DNA of 64,000 bases, taken from NCBI GenBank assembly GCA_038380435.1, contig JAWZYU010000034.1, forward strand, positions 6,244,704-6,308,703, in the 5' to 3' direction. The notes beneath the pieces were generated by a model that saw only the letters and a list, made by a program, of their open reading frames with translations, had not been told where the DNA came from and did not search any database. Made by a program: the position numbers and the translations under genes. This stretch comes from Ryuthela nishihirai (lineage: Eukaryota; Arthropoda; Arachnida; Araneae; Heptathelidae). This document shows positions 24,041 through 34,522 of this stretch, piece after piece (positions within the stretch are counted from its first letter, which is position 1; each line of letters starts with the position of its first letter).

Positions 24041-25100
24041 TCAGGACTTAGAAGAGTGGGCGGACGACAAATTCATATTCAACTTAACTGCTACAGAGGA
24101 CGGTTTAGAGAATAGGGGGCGGGCATTATCCATGTCCTCGGAATCGTACGAGGGGCATGGATCGGTGACCGCACATTGTGGAGGTGTGATAATGGTTTTC
24201 ATTTTGGGCCCTGGCGGGGCCCCCTTTGGTTTGGAAGGTCTAACTGTTTGAGGACATGGAGGAGGAGGCCTTCCGGTGGAGGTAGAATGCCGAGTTGCAG
24301 GAATGGAAACCGGGGTTGATGTCGAAGTCGTTACCACCCTTGGTTTCGCCTGCGTCAGGAAGTATTTTGCTGCAGATAAGAAAGATTAAGTAGGTGGTAC
24401 ACTGATGTCAGTCTGCACCACAACCAAAGTCATTGGAACGATGGGCTTTCCAATGACTGCACCGGCATAGCATACCTTGCCAGGTTGTGCAGGCGGTGCA
24501 GCGAGTTTTCTCGCCTCAGCATAAGAGATGTTTACAACTTTCAATCGTTGAACCTCCTTTTCCTCCTCCTATTTCAGACAGTTGCGGGAGTACGCCGAAT
24601 GTTCAACACTACGGTTCACAGAGCTTGCCTTTTCTGCTGTGCAGTCAGGATCGAGATGATCCTGACTGTACAGCAGATATCTGACACTGAAAACAGCGCA
24701 GAGGGATCTGAATATATGGCCGGACCTCGCAATGTAAATAACCTGCCTTGATGGAAGAAAGCAGGCGTGGCATGTTAAATGTCACAATCAGTACCCTGGA
24801 GGGTACTAATTTCCCATCACGGTGTGTCGAAAAACCCGGTGGACCACTGTTACTCCTTGAGGTGTGAGCTCCGAGAGGATTTCTTCCTCGGTGACTTTGA
24901 GGAGGCCCCACTCAGTGATCACACCCCGAGAGGAATTCAAAGTTTTGTGGGGAGTGACTTCGACAGCCACCCCTCCAATTTCTTTGAAATTCAGGAGCAG
25001 TTCCGAGTGTTTGGAACAAGTGATCTCAACCTGCAAGTCACCAGATCATAAGCGCTTGACGGATTTTTGCTCTCCCACAAGACCTTTCAATCTTAGTTGA
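24041..25100 (-). pseudogene. I-type LINE ORF1 (RNA-binding, zinc-knuckle protein), frameshifted
   Basis: On the minus strand, 25036-24806 reads TPHKTLNSSRGVI and TEEEILSELTPQGVTVV, typical of ORF1 proteins of this LINE group. After a frame change at about 24820 it continues with CEVRPYIQIPLRCFQCQ (start of a CCHC knuckle), then the block with KEVQRLKVVNISYAEARKL, and a proline-rich C-terminus (24337-24041) ending at TGA 24043-24041. It would bind LINE RNA. The exact start is uncertain. Confidence 0.8.
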
Positions 25101-25211
25101 CAAAAAATGGGGACATGTCCCCAAGTACCTGATCACCCGTGGAGTGGATGATCAGGAATCTCGGGGAACAAAGACACAGACAAAGACGATGGCAGAGATA
25201 ACGTAGACGAA

Positions 25212-25726
25212 GAAGATGGGGGCTCATGTCAAGCCCTCTTGTTGGCACCGATCGCATTAATTTGATCTTCAACTCTCATAGTTGTTTTTGTGTGGTTCAG
25301 TGCCCGCTGTCCCCACCCTCCACGGAGCCCAACAAGAGTACACCCAGTCGGGCATCAGGGCTAAGCAGGCACTATACCCACACAGAAGATGGGGGCTCAT
25401 GTCAAGCCCTCTTGTTGGCACCGATCGCATTAATGATCTTCAACTCTCATAGTTGTTTTTGTGTGGTTCAGTGCCCGCTGTCCCCACCCTCCACGGAGCC
25501 CAACAAGAGTACACCCAGTCAGGCATCAGGGCTAAGCAGGCACTATACCCACACAGAAGATGGGGGCTCATGTCAAGCCCTCTTGTTGGCACCGATCGCA
25601 TTAATGATCTTCAACTCTCATAGTTGTTTTTGTGTGGTTCAGTGCCCGCTGTCCCCACCCTCCACGGAGCCCAACAAGAGTACACCCAGTCGGGCATCAG
25701 GGCTAAGCAGGCACTATACCCACACA
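25212..25726 (-). repeat. Three tandem 5' repeats (171-173 bp) of the I-type LINE
   Basis: Units start at 25212, 25385 and 25556 (plus-strand GAAGATGGGGGCTCATG). They are nearly identical; the first has two extra bases at AATTTGATC. They lie upstream of ORF1 on the minus strand, where several LINE families carry repeated promoter monomers. I infer the promoter role; the repeat itself is plain in the sequence. The accidental plus-strand ORF over them is not a gene. Confidence 0.93.
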
Positions 25727-26309
25727 GACAGTGAGCCAAGCACTCACAAATAAATAAAAGGAAAATAAAAAGAGAAATGTGCAGAACAAAAACATTCTAC
25801 ACAAAAGGAACAAAGCGTAAAATAACAAAATTATGAAAGACCAAACTGGCCTCACAAAGGAAGTATAACTTCAAAACAAAAATAAGTTGTGAGGAAACTT
25901 GCGAACTTATACCCAGACCGTGGGCAAGGTTACTCACCGCTCTGCATAGTTGACCCTAGCAGGACCTGCCCACCAGCCGATTGCTCCTGGGAGGGCCACC
26001 CCAGAAGCTTCTGTTTACCGGAAGCAGAGGCCAAAGCAGTGTATAGCAGAGACCCCGGAATCCACTGCCCAGCCCCGCAACAGACAGGTTCCCCAATGGA
26101 AAGGCGACCAAAGGGGACACTGCTAGTCATGAGTTGAAGAGAGAAGACAGGGACCCCTGAGCAACTACCAGGATCCTCTTTTCCCAGAACACGGTCTCTG
26201 CGCATGGCAAACATGCGGGCGAGCATTCAGGACCCTGTGAAGGTAACTGAGACAGCGAAACCTTCACAGGATGTTCCCCTCACCGCGTACAGGAGCTCGC
26301 ATTGAGGGG
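25727..26309 (-). promoter_or_regulatory. 5' UTR of the I-type LINE
   Basis: This segment is much richer in G and C than its surroundings and ends exactly at the target duplication (26310). It carries no ORF of known content. It contains a TTCACAGG / CCTGTGAA inverted pair near 26230-26270. It is presumably the transcribed 5' leader upstream of the tandem repeats. Confidence 0.6.
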
Positions 26310-26320
26310 CTCACATGTTG

Positions 26321-26905
26321 TGTCACACTGCAATTTTAATCTGGTCACATTCACTAAACCCTCCAAAATACAAATAATACACAGCAGAACTCTTGCTGAC
26401 ACAAGAATTCATTTCACTTTGTACTGAAACAAAGGGTCAAATGAAGCACTATATGGTTTTAATTTGAAACATATATACAGTTACATTCAAACTTCTACTC
26501 AATCTAATGGTTTAGTTAAAAAAATGCTTGCAGCTAGTTCATTTTCACAAAGCTACTAACTTATCTGCAGGCTATGGCAGAACAAATGACCATGCTATCC
26601 CAGGAATCCAACTCAGACCGTGGCAGTTGCAATGTCACTGCAAACCAATGCAATACCACTGAAGTGATTATCTATTTAATATATTTGCTATTTAATGGCA
26701 CTAATGAAAGCAAAATATTCTTAAATTTAATAAATATGGCTTACTATTTTAGGTAATGATTTACTAGTATATAATATTAAATGATTATTACACAATGTAA
26801 TTTGCTAATATTCATGTTTAATTTGAAAGAACTTTTAAGATGGAAATTTCTTATAGTAAAAATATAGAACATTGCAGTAGTTTCCTGGAACTATAGGTTC
26901 TTCCA
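26321..26905. other. No feature recognised
   Basis: AT-rich intronic sequence next to the LINE insertion site. Confidence 0.4.
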
Positions 26906-26912
26906 GCACCTT

Positions 26913-26992
26913 AAGGGTTAATCAACCTGGTCTATAATATAAGGGTTAATCAACCTGGTCTATAAAGGTTAATCAACATGGTCTATAAAAGT
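26913..26992. repeat. Short tandem repeat, three units of 23-28 bp
   Basis: GGTTAATCAACCTGGTCTAT or a one-base variant begins at 26916, 26944 and 26967. It directly precedes the hammerhead-like motif. Confidence 0.8.
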
Positions 26993-27017
26993 CAGATGAT
27001 GGGATACACTAAAGTCG

Positions 27018-27060
27018 AGCCATGAAGATGCCAAACATGAGATTGGCGAAACGCGTTGCT
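27018..27060 (+). ncRNA. Possible decayed hammerhead-like motif
   Basis: TGAAGA (27023-27028), a short stem TGCC / GGC (27029-27032 with 27045-27047), then GAAAC (27048-27052) and GCG resemble a hammerhead ribozyme core (CUGANGA, stem II, GAAA). The base before UGA is A rather than the required C, so it is probably inactive. Such motifs with a GAAACGCG end are known near Penelope-like and other retroelements. No reverse transcriptase is seen nearby. Confidence 0.3.
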
Positions 27061-27079
27061 CCCTCAGGATATTATGGAG

Positions 27080-28399
27080 CCAGCAATGTTTTTAATCTTT
27101 TAGAGTTAAAGTGTAGTCTAGTTATGTTTTTTAAAGTTTTAAAGTCATTCATAAAAGTCTGAGTGTTGTGCATGGTAGCGTTGATATATACCAGAGTCAG
27201 CACAGTGAAATAGTAATTTGTAATAATTGAGAATGGACTGTTAATGCTATCAACGATCTACAAGATTGCTTGAACATCTGCTAACAACATCAGCTATTAA
27301 ATAGCAACAAGGATTTCCTCAAATGTGATCTACAAATGCTTCAATGTTTAACATCAAGCTGTGTATCTACACTGACTGGCAATGCTTGGAAAATATGTGC
27401 TCAACAGTGAACAACAGCATGCTGACTTTAACATCCAGCAAAGGTTGACATCTAATACTGTTGTGCCAGCTAACTACATCTGGAAACTACCTTTTGTCAT
27501 TACTCTATATTCCCTTTGAATAATCTCAAAGGTTTATAAATATGAATTAAAGATAGTCTGGGTATTTACTACCTGGTGCAGTGGTTCTGGCCTTTGGCTT
27601 AATAGCATGGCATATGTACCAAACCTTGTTCATGCATACCTCATTCTTTGATTGAATATTTTAATGAACTTTAGAATGTATTATAGCTTAAATCGTGTAT
27701 TAAACTAATAATCAACTTGGTAAACAGGCAGCATCTTTTCACATACATGAGACATCTTTCATATTCACATTTTTGATCCTAGCATTCTGATAGACTATTA
27801 CAAGAGTAAAGGTTCAAGTGTAAAATTATCAGATCTGTAATTTAAATACATCATCAATGTTCCGTTTGATCATATTGCAGAAGTTATGAGTGTAACTGTA
27901 TTTGTTTCAAAGTGAAACCATCAATAACGTTACAACTTTGTTTGGGCATTTGCTTCAGGTTCAAGTGAGATGAACTATCAGGAAATAAACTAGAAAAATT
28001 AGCAATAATGAGTCAGCACTGAAAACGAAGCAAAGGCATCACATGCATCACTAAAGGAATAAGAAAAATGAAAAAAAAAAAAAAAATCTGGTTAGCTTCT
28101 AATAGATTAAATTAAATAACTCGCAGGTACCCTGCAAGCATGTCAGTGTAAAATGAGATGAAATATCATATGATGAACGAGAATAGTTGGCAATAATGTG
28201 TTGGTATTAAAAATGAAGGGAGAAGCACACATATGACTAAAAGATGAAAGACGAAAAAAAATTAACACATTTTAGCACATTATACATCAATTATCCAATT
28301 AATGTATAAGGATACATACATTAATTACTCATATGTAAATACCCTATTGATAAAAGAATAAATTTGTTGTTAGTAGAAAATTTTGAATCTGAACCAAGA
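27080..28399. other. No feature recognised
   Basis: AT-rich intronic sequence, with a run of A at 28071-28086. No gene. Confidence 0.4.
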
Positions 28400-28414
28400 A
28401 GGTATGATCCCAAG

Positions 28415-28794
28415 TTGGGTTGTTTTACCTCTGAGCAGAACTTTTTGCACACCATGGGCTAAATGACCAGGTCACATGGACCCCAAAAACTCAGAAGGTT
28501 GGGGAGGGGACCCAATGAAACAGCTGTTGGGAGACAGATGGTAGCCACCCATCGAGGCCATCCAGTGTGTTCTTTAATGTGCACAGGGTATGGCTTTCCT
28601 GCACACGGGGCCACTACTTAACGTCCCATCTGACGGACGGCGGCCTTTCCAAGCCCATCAATGTCCTCTACTAACCGTGGGAAGGGCAGGGAATTTTGCA
28701 GAGATAAATCTCAACGCTGATCCAGCTGGGACTCGAACCTGGAAACTACAGATTACGAGCCTGGCACGTTACCGACTGAGTCACCCATGCCCCC
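28415..28794 (-). mobile_element. Complete SINE1 insertion with 15-bp target duplication
   Basis: The 380-bp element on the minus strand is flanked by AGGTATGATCCCAAG at 28400-28414 and 28795-28809. The head is at the right, with box B complement GGGACTCGAACC and box A complement GTTACCGACTGAGTC. The tail at the left is the complement of an AACCCAA-type repeat. It inserted right at the 3' end of another SINE1 (28810-28975). Confidence 0.93.
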
Positions 28795-28809
28795 AGGTAT
28801 GATCCCAAG

Positions 28810-28975
28810 GTTGGGTTGGGTTGTTTTACCTCTGAGCGGCACTTTTTTGCACACCATGGGCTAAATGGCCAGGTCACATGGACCCCGAAGGCTCAGAGAA
28901 GGTTGGGGGAGGGGACCCACTGGAATAGCTGTTGGGAGACAGATGGTTTGGAGGACAGATGTTGGGAGACAGACT
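28810..28975 (-). mobile_element. SINE1 3' part, older neighbour
   Basis: GTTGGGTTGGGTTGTTTTAC starts the 3' tail on the complementary strand, followed by the usual SINE1 3' segment to about 28975. The sequence GTTGGGAGACAGA is duplicated near 28931-28975. The tRNA head is missing. Confidence 0.82.
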
Positions 28976-29223
28976 ATTTTGTTTGCCTGAGCCAGGCAAG
29001 TGGGCTCCTCGGCTCCCCCCAAGATTAAATCCTGAGTGTGCCACTGACTGAACTCATAATAAAAATTACTACTACCCACTACAGGACAATAGACTGACAT
29101 ACATGTAGTAAGGTCCAAATGTTTCTGGCCCAAGGGTATTAAACAGGAAGAGAATCAAACAATAATTTTTATTTTTCAATATACTCACTCTTTATTCCAA
29201 TACATTTTTTAGAACGGCTAGGT

Positions 29224-32200
29224 AATCACTGGAAGGAGAGCTATGCACCAATCCCCTGTGATGATGCATAGAACCGGCCAGGCCTAGCACCTAATGTCCG
29301 ACCCCGCCTTCCCGTGGTGCAGACCGTTAATACCTTTCAAAAGAGATACTCTCTTGTGGAAGTGAATGGAAGGGCTGCCAGATTAGTGTAGCCTACTGAT
29401 CTGGACAACTCTGGCTACTTTTCTTTTTTTTTATACCCTACTTAAGAGTGGTCAACCACACAGGGTCCTGGTGCTGACCATATCAACCCACTTGACTGGA
29501 TTGTATTATGGCTCTGAGCTTGATTTTGGATCCTTAATTTGCTGCACTGGTGGGCTTCTGTGGAGGGAAAATCTTCCGCTGTGTTTTCTGTTTGTTTGTG
29601 GGTTGACAGCCCCAAGTGAATAGATTCACAGGATGTGTTTATCAGCTGGTGGATAATCCTGAGCAGAGGTCATCGCAAGCACCTGAACTCTTTGCTTCTA
29701 TTGGTATTGTCAAATTCTACATTAGAGGAAGTCTTCCAGTGTAGATGGCTTCATTCTTTAGTGGTTGGGGAATGGGTCTTTGCCCCATATCTGGGATTAG
29801 GGGGCTGTTTGATATTGTCGGCATTCCCTCTCTCAATAAACATAGTTTCTTTAAACATCCCACTAACCATTTTATCTCCATAGTTAGTTGGAATGTGAGG
29901 ACTCTGCACAGAGCTTTTTCTCTTGATGTCCTCACACAAGAATTCCACTATTATTATTTAGATATTCTTGGCTTGCAAGAGACTAGATGGACAGATAAAG
30001 GTCAGATTCTTAAAACTAATCTTAAATTTCTCTTTTCAAGGAGGGATGACAATAGGCATCACAAAGGTGTGGATATGCTTCTCAGCAGACATGCCAATGA
30101 TGCTCTTCTAGGATATGAGTGCATTAATGAAAGGTTTCTTACAGCAAAATTTCAGACAAGCGTTAAAGACTTGAATGTTATCTGCTGTTATGCCCCACTG
30201 AGGATGCCGATGAGGATGAGAAGGATAGGTTTTACAGACAACTTCAGGATATTTTGGATTCTCTCAAGAAAGGAGATATTACCCTTGTTCTAGGTGGCTT
30301 CAATGCCAAAGTTGGTACTGACTGACCTTTGGGGAGAAGTAATAGGCCATTTTGGTATTGGTAGCTGCAATGGGCAACGTCTCCTACAGGTAAGTAAACT
30401 CAATGGTTTCAGAATAACTAACACATGTTACAAACACCGCGACATACATAAATACACATGGGTTTCACCTGACGGGCTGCATAAGAATATGATTGATTAT
30501 ATATTAATTAACAGCAAATGGGCTAGTTCTGTTAGGAATACAAGGTCATATAGGGGAGCTGAAATTGGATCTGACCATTACCTTGTTAAAAGTGTCTTGC
30601 AACTTAAACTTAAAAAGTATTGTGCTAGGGTTGAAAAATTTACTTTTAATACTGAAGCTCTGAAAGATCCAGTTATAGCCAAAGCTTACCATGATAGGTT
30701 ACTTAGTCATTATGACAGTCATGGTATGCTTACTACTGAAGTTGAGGAAGAATGGGATCATTTTAAACAGGCTTTTTTGGACACTAACAGTACTCTTTTA
30801 GGAAAAAAGGAGCAGAAGAGGCAAAATTATCTGAGTGATAAGGCACTTGAGCTTATTTCGGAAAGAAAGAACTGCAGGAATGCCCTTAATCAATACCCTA
30901 CTAGTCCTAATAGAAAGCATTACAGATACCTTAATAAACTTGTAAAGGTTCAGTTAGCTGCTGATAAGAATCTTTGGCTTGACGGTTTGGCTGACAAAGC
31001 CGAGGAAGCAGTTAGACAGCACAACAGCAGAGAGCTGTACCAGAGAGTTAACGTTTTGTGTGGTAGAAAATGGACAGGTATACAGGGATTGAAGGATAAA
31101 CAAGGTAAAGTTATAGAAGGTGAGGATTCTGTCATGGCTAGATGGGCTGAGCATTTCAGTGATGGTCTAAACAATGTGGTTAGTTCTACTCCCTTTCGTT
31201 GTAATGAGGATGTATGCATAACTAACTTTAATATTGGCCCTATAACACAGTCTGAAGTTATTTTGGCTATTTTAAACTTCATAAATCCCCAGGGGTAGCT
31301 GAAATTACTACGGAAATGCTGAGAGCTGGGAATGTTTCGGTTACCACTTCGATGACTAAAATGTTGAATATCTTGTATGATAAAGGCATGGTCCCTAAGG
31401 ATTTTTACCAGAGCTATTATTATACCTATTTTTAAAAAAGGTGATTGTAGTTCTTTTCATGACTATAGGGGTATCTTATAGTCATGAAAAATACTCATGA
31501 CTATAGGGGTATCTTATAGTCATTATATCAGCTACTTTCTGTTCCAGGTAAAGTTCTTTGCATGATTGTGCTTAATAGAATTAAGAATCTGGTTGACAGT
31601 CAATTGCATGATGAGCAATGTGGATTCAGAAATGGTAGGGGATGTTTAGATTAGATATTTTCACTTAGGCAGATTCTTGAGAAATGTTTAGAATTTCAGA
31701 AACCTTTGGTTGCTACCTTTGTTGATTTCAAAAAGGCTTTCGACTCTGTTGATCATCATAATTTGTGGTTGATTGTGAAATCATATGGTATACCAGACAA
31801 GCTAGTTAACATAATGAAAGCTCTCTATAATAACACCGAGTCGAGTGTGAGAGTTGGTAAGGCTTGTAGCAATTGGTTTAGCATTACTTCTGGTGTTCGA
31901 CAAGGGTGCATTTTGTCTCCTTTCCTCTTTAGTTTGGTTATTAATTACGTTATGCAAAATTCATTTCAAGGGAAAGATTTTAGCCTTAAATGGACTGGAG
32001 ATACGAAAATTTCTGATTTAGATTATGCTGATGATTTAGCCCTTTTGGCAAATGACGTTGATGAAACTGGTAATAGAGTAGGTTTGGTTATAAACAGAGA
32101 GAAAACTAAAGTGATGAAAATTGGTCAGGCAGGCTGTGATTCAGTTAATCTGAATGGTTGCAGTCTTGAGCAGGTGTCACAGTTTAATTATGTTGAGAGC

Positions 32201-32815
32201 TATGTAAAAGATAATGGTGATGTGCGGCATGAGATTAACAGACGAATAGGGATTGCAGCCAGGACTTTTAAGAATCTATGGATATTGTGGAGAAATAGGC
32301 GTATACACCTAAAGACTAAAATTAGACTGTATAATAGTTTGGTTCTTTTTAGGGTTAGTTATGGTAGTGAAACTTGGACACTTTGTAAACAAGATAACAG
32401 GAAGCTAGATGCTTTTGATTCCAGATGCTTATGCAGTATCTTGGGCATTAGGTGGTTCAACTTTGTAACTAATGATGAGGTTAGGCAAAGGAGTTTGCAA
32501 CCTCCTTTAAGCAGCATATTGTGCAGAGAGAGACTTCGCTGGTTTGGCCATGTTGCTCGTATGAATGATTATAGATTGGCGAATAAGGTTATGAACAGTG
32601 TGCCTAGAGGCCTCAGAAGGAGGGGTAGACCTAGGTTGCGGTGGACAGACAATGTCAAACAGGACCTTATTTGAATTGGTGTGCAGTGGCCAGATGCAGT
32701 AGATGTAGCTCAGGACAGACTTGCTTATAGAACTAAATTGCACGGTCTGGTTGGACCTCCATAGCCCATGGCTGCTTGAGGATGATTGTGATGATGATGA
32801 ACATTTGAATTTCCA
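29224..32815 (+). mobile_element. RTE-like LINE copy A, nearly complete
   Basis: This matches copy B (41154-44722) over its whole length. It starts near CACTGGAAGGAGAGCTATGC (29227) with a 5' UTR to about 29745. A single long ORF2-like region follows, and it ends with a GATGATGATG tail (32780-32802). Inserted into the mariner 3' end in the opposite orientation to ITPK1. No clean target duplication could be read. Confidence 0.85.
29745..32674 (+). pseudogene. RTE-like LINE polyprotein (endonuclease and RT), frameshifted
   Basis: The apurinic endonuclease-like part begins in 29745-30293 with SWNVRTL and LDILGLQETRWTDKGQ. After a frame change it continues at 30294-31298 with the end of the endonuclease (GSDHYLVKSVLQ) and the linker. 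RT pieces: FVDFKKAFDSVDHHNLW, SGVRQGCILSPFLFSLV and the catalytic YADDLALLA (31706-32674). The C-terminus contains YGSETWTLCK and RLRWFGHVARM and stops at 32672-32674. A local duplication at 31460-31530 breaks the frame before the RT. Layout and motifs fit the RTE-like LINE group. Confidence 0.9.
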
Positions 32816-32830
32816 CGATGCCTCCAAATG

Positions 32831-33242
32831 GGTTAGTTATGGTAGTGAAACTTGGACACTTTGTAAACAAGATAACAGGAAGCTAGATGCTTTTGATTCC
32901 AGATGCTTACGGAGTATCTTGGGCATTAGGTGGTTCAACTTTGTAACTAATGATGAGGTTAGGCAAAGGAGTCTGCAACCTCCTTTAAGCAGCATATTGT
33001 GCAGAGAGAGATTCTGCTGGTTTGGCCATGTTGCCCGTATGGATTATAGATTGGCGAATAGGGTTATGAACAGTGTGCCTAAAGGCCTAGGATGTGGTGG
33101 GCAGACAATGTCAAACAGGACCTTGTTAGAATTGGTGTGCAGTGGCCAGATGCAGTAGAAGTAGCTCAAGATAGACTTGCTTGGAGAACTAAATTGCACA
33201 GTCTGGTTGGACCTCCGTAGCCCATGGCTGCTTGAGGATGAT
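32831..33242 (+). mobile_element. RTE-like LINE, 5'-truncated second copy in tandem
   Basis: This repeats the last 410 bp of copy A (from GGTTAGTTATGGTAGTG to the GATGATGAAGATGATG tail) about 15-30 bp after copy A ends. It has its own substitutions and a small deletion near 33090. It is an independent insertion or a tandem duplication. Confidence 0.88.
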
Positions 33243-33244
33243 GA

Positions 33245-33690
33245 TGAAGATGATGAATTAATTTTTCTATATCACTGAAGAAATAATCTGAATTTTTGTC
33301 CATAAAATGGTCGAAAACTGCAGAAATGACTTCATCACTTGTAAATTTTTTCCCATGCAGATCAGACTTCAACTTTGAAAATAAAAAATAGTCACTAGGG
33401 ACTAGGTCGGGGCTGTCCGATGGGTGATTTAATTCCTAGAACCACATTGCTGAATAGCAGCCTTCGCAGCAACTGAAGTGTACACTGGCACATTGTTGTG
33501 CATTAACCTCACTCCTCCAGACAGCTTTCCTCGGCATTTCTCTTTGATGGTATCCTTCAATTTGTGCATTAATGATGCATAATATTCACCAATAACTACA
33601 GTATTTTGTTCCTTAAAGTCGACTAGCAGAATCCCCTGAGAATCCCAAAAGATGGTGGCCATAATCTTTTTTGGGGATTGTGCTGAGAAG
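33245..33690 (-). pseudogene. Mariner transposase, catalytic and C-terminal part
   Basis: The minus-strand frame 33821-33429 reads KKIMATIFWDSQGILLVDF, with the first catalytic Asp in FWD. It then has GGVRLMHNNVPVYTS, in which Asn occupies the place of the catalytic Asp (family HDNARPH). The frame past the next stop reads DIEKLI before the RTE-like LINE junction. Clearly inactive. Confidence 0.85.
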
Positions 33691-33691
33691 T

Positions 33692-33940
33692 GGTCAACTT
33701 CACAGGGTCCTGGTGCTGACCATTTATACCTACTAGACTGGATTTGTTTATGGATTTGAGCTTGATTATGGATCCTGGACTTGCTGCACTGGTTGGCCTC
33801 TGTTGAGGGAGAATCTGCCACTGTGTTTTCTGTTTGCTTCTGGGTTGCCAGCCTTCAGTGAACAGAGGCATGGGATACTTTATATCAGCTGGTGGATAAT
33901 CCTAATCAGAGGCCATCGCAGGTATCTGAATCTCACTTAG
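33692..33940 (+). mobile_element. RTE-like LINE 5' UTR fragment inside the mariner
   Basis: This aligns with 29450-29670 of copy A. It includes CAGGGTCCTGGTGCTGACCA, TTGCTGCACTGGT and ATCAGCTGGTGGATAATCCT. It separates the two mariner halves, so it is a third RTE-like insertion event in the same transposon, or a rearranged piece. Confidence 0.8.
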
Positions 33941-33944
33941 CTAG

Positions 33945-34485
33945 TTGGGCATCACCAAGCCTAAACTGGAGTAATGCATCTCAGGCAGGCCATATGGCTC
34001 TTGAAAAAGTTCACTTGAAAAAGTCCTCTTTAGCTTGGTTTTTGAAAGTTTGCACCTTGCTGATAATTCTTTAGTTTTCAATCACCTATCCTTTAGCACC
34101 TCTTCTTGCACTGGTGCAATTGTTTCCGGAGTAAGTGTTACTGTAGGTCTGCCTTCACGAGGTTCATCTTCAATCGAATCTCTTCCTAAACGAAACCACT
34201 TAGCCCATTCTTTAACAGTTGAATATGATGGGGAAAATTTGCTGTACACAGCATCTAAATGTCATTTAATTTCTGCCAGGCTTTCACTTTGTTTTGTCAA
34301 AAATTTAATGATCGCACGATACTCAAGTTTAAACATTTTAAAATATTGGGCAACAACACTTCTATCTGTGATGCTAGCTGGAGTGCTACTGATGCTAGAG
34401 CTGCAAAATTTTAACTGCAGTGCAACAAAACATAGGGTGGAGGGTTGGCAGAGTTACCCCTGTCAATTCTTGTTCTAAAGTGTTC
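33945..34485 (-). pseudogene. Mariner transposase, N-terminal half
   Basis: On the minus strand a frame reads FKLEYRAIIKFLTKQ, then PSYSTVKEWAKWFRLGRDS and EDEPREGRPTVTLTPETI, the paired helix-turn-helix DNA-binding half of a mariner transposase. Stop codons occur after EIK and before SELSAR-like residues. It is bounded on the right by the mariner end. Confidence 0.85.
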
Positions 34486-34522
34486 GGGCCAGAAACTTTT
34501 GGACTTTACTACATATATCAGA

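Larger units (their letters stand above)
20058..26309 (-). mobile_element. Complete I-type LINE with 11-bp target duplication
   Basis: The 6.25-kb minus-strand element is flanked by CTCACATGTTG at 20047-20057 and 26310-26320. Order on the minus strand: GC-rich 5' UTR (26309-25730), three tandem 5' repeats (25726-25212), ORF1 with zinc knuckles, ORF2 with endonuclease, reverse transcriptase, RNase H and a C-terminal zinc knuckle, then a 3' UTR ending in a CCAA-type tail (plus strand GTTGGTTGGTTGG at 20056-20071). RNase H plus the two-ORF layout fits the I/Jockey group of non-LTR retrotransposons. Frameshifts make it inactive. It lies in ITPK1 intron 2 in the sense orientation. Confidence 0.92.
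29108..34509 (-). mobile_element. Mariner transposon, split by LINE insertions
   Basis: Terminal inverted repeats of 24 bp lie at 29108-29131 (GTAAGGTCCAAATGTTTC...) and 34486-34509 (its complement with two mismatches). Each is bounded by TA (29106-29107 and 34510-34511). Mariner pieces on the minus strand are at 34500-33945 (N-terminal half), 33690-33245 (catalytic part) and 29225-29132 (last residues and 3' end). The rest is RTE-like LINE sequence inserted later. With the insertions removed it is roughly 1.2-1.3 kb, normal for mariner. Confidence 0.85.

Noticed and set aside
25226..25753. 175-codon open frame with three internal repeats on the plus strand
   Set aside because: It is produced by the three tandem 5' repeats of the minus-strand LINE. 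No known domain; antisense to the element.
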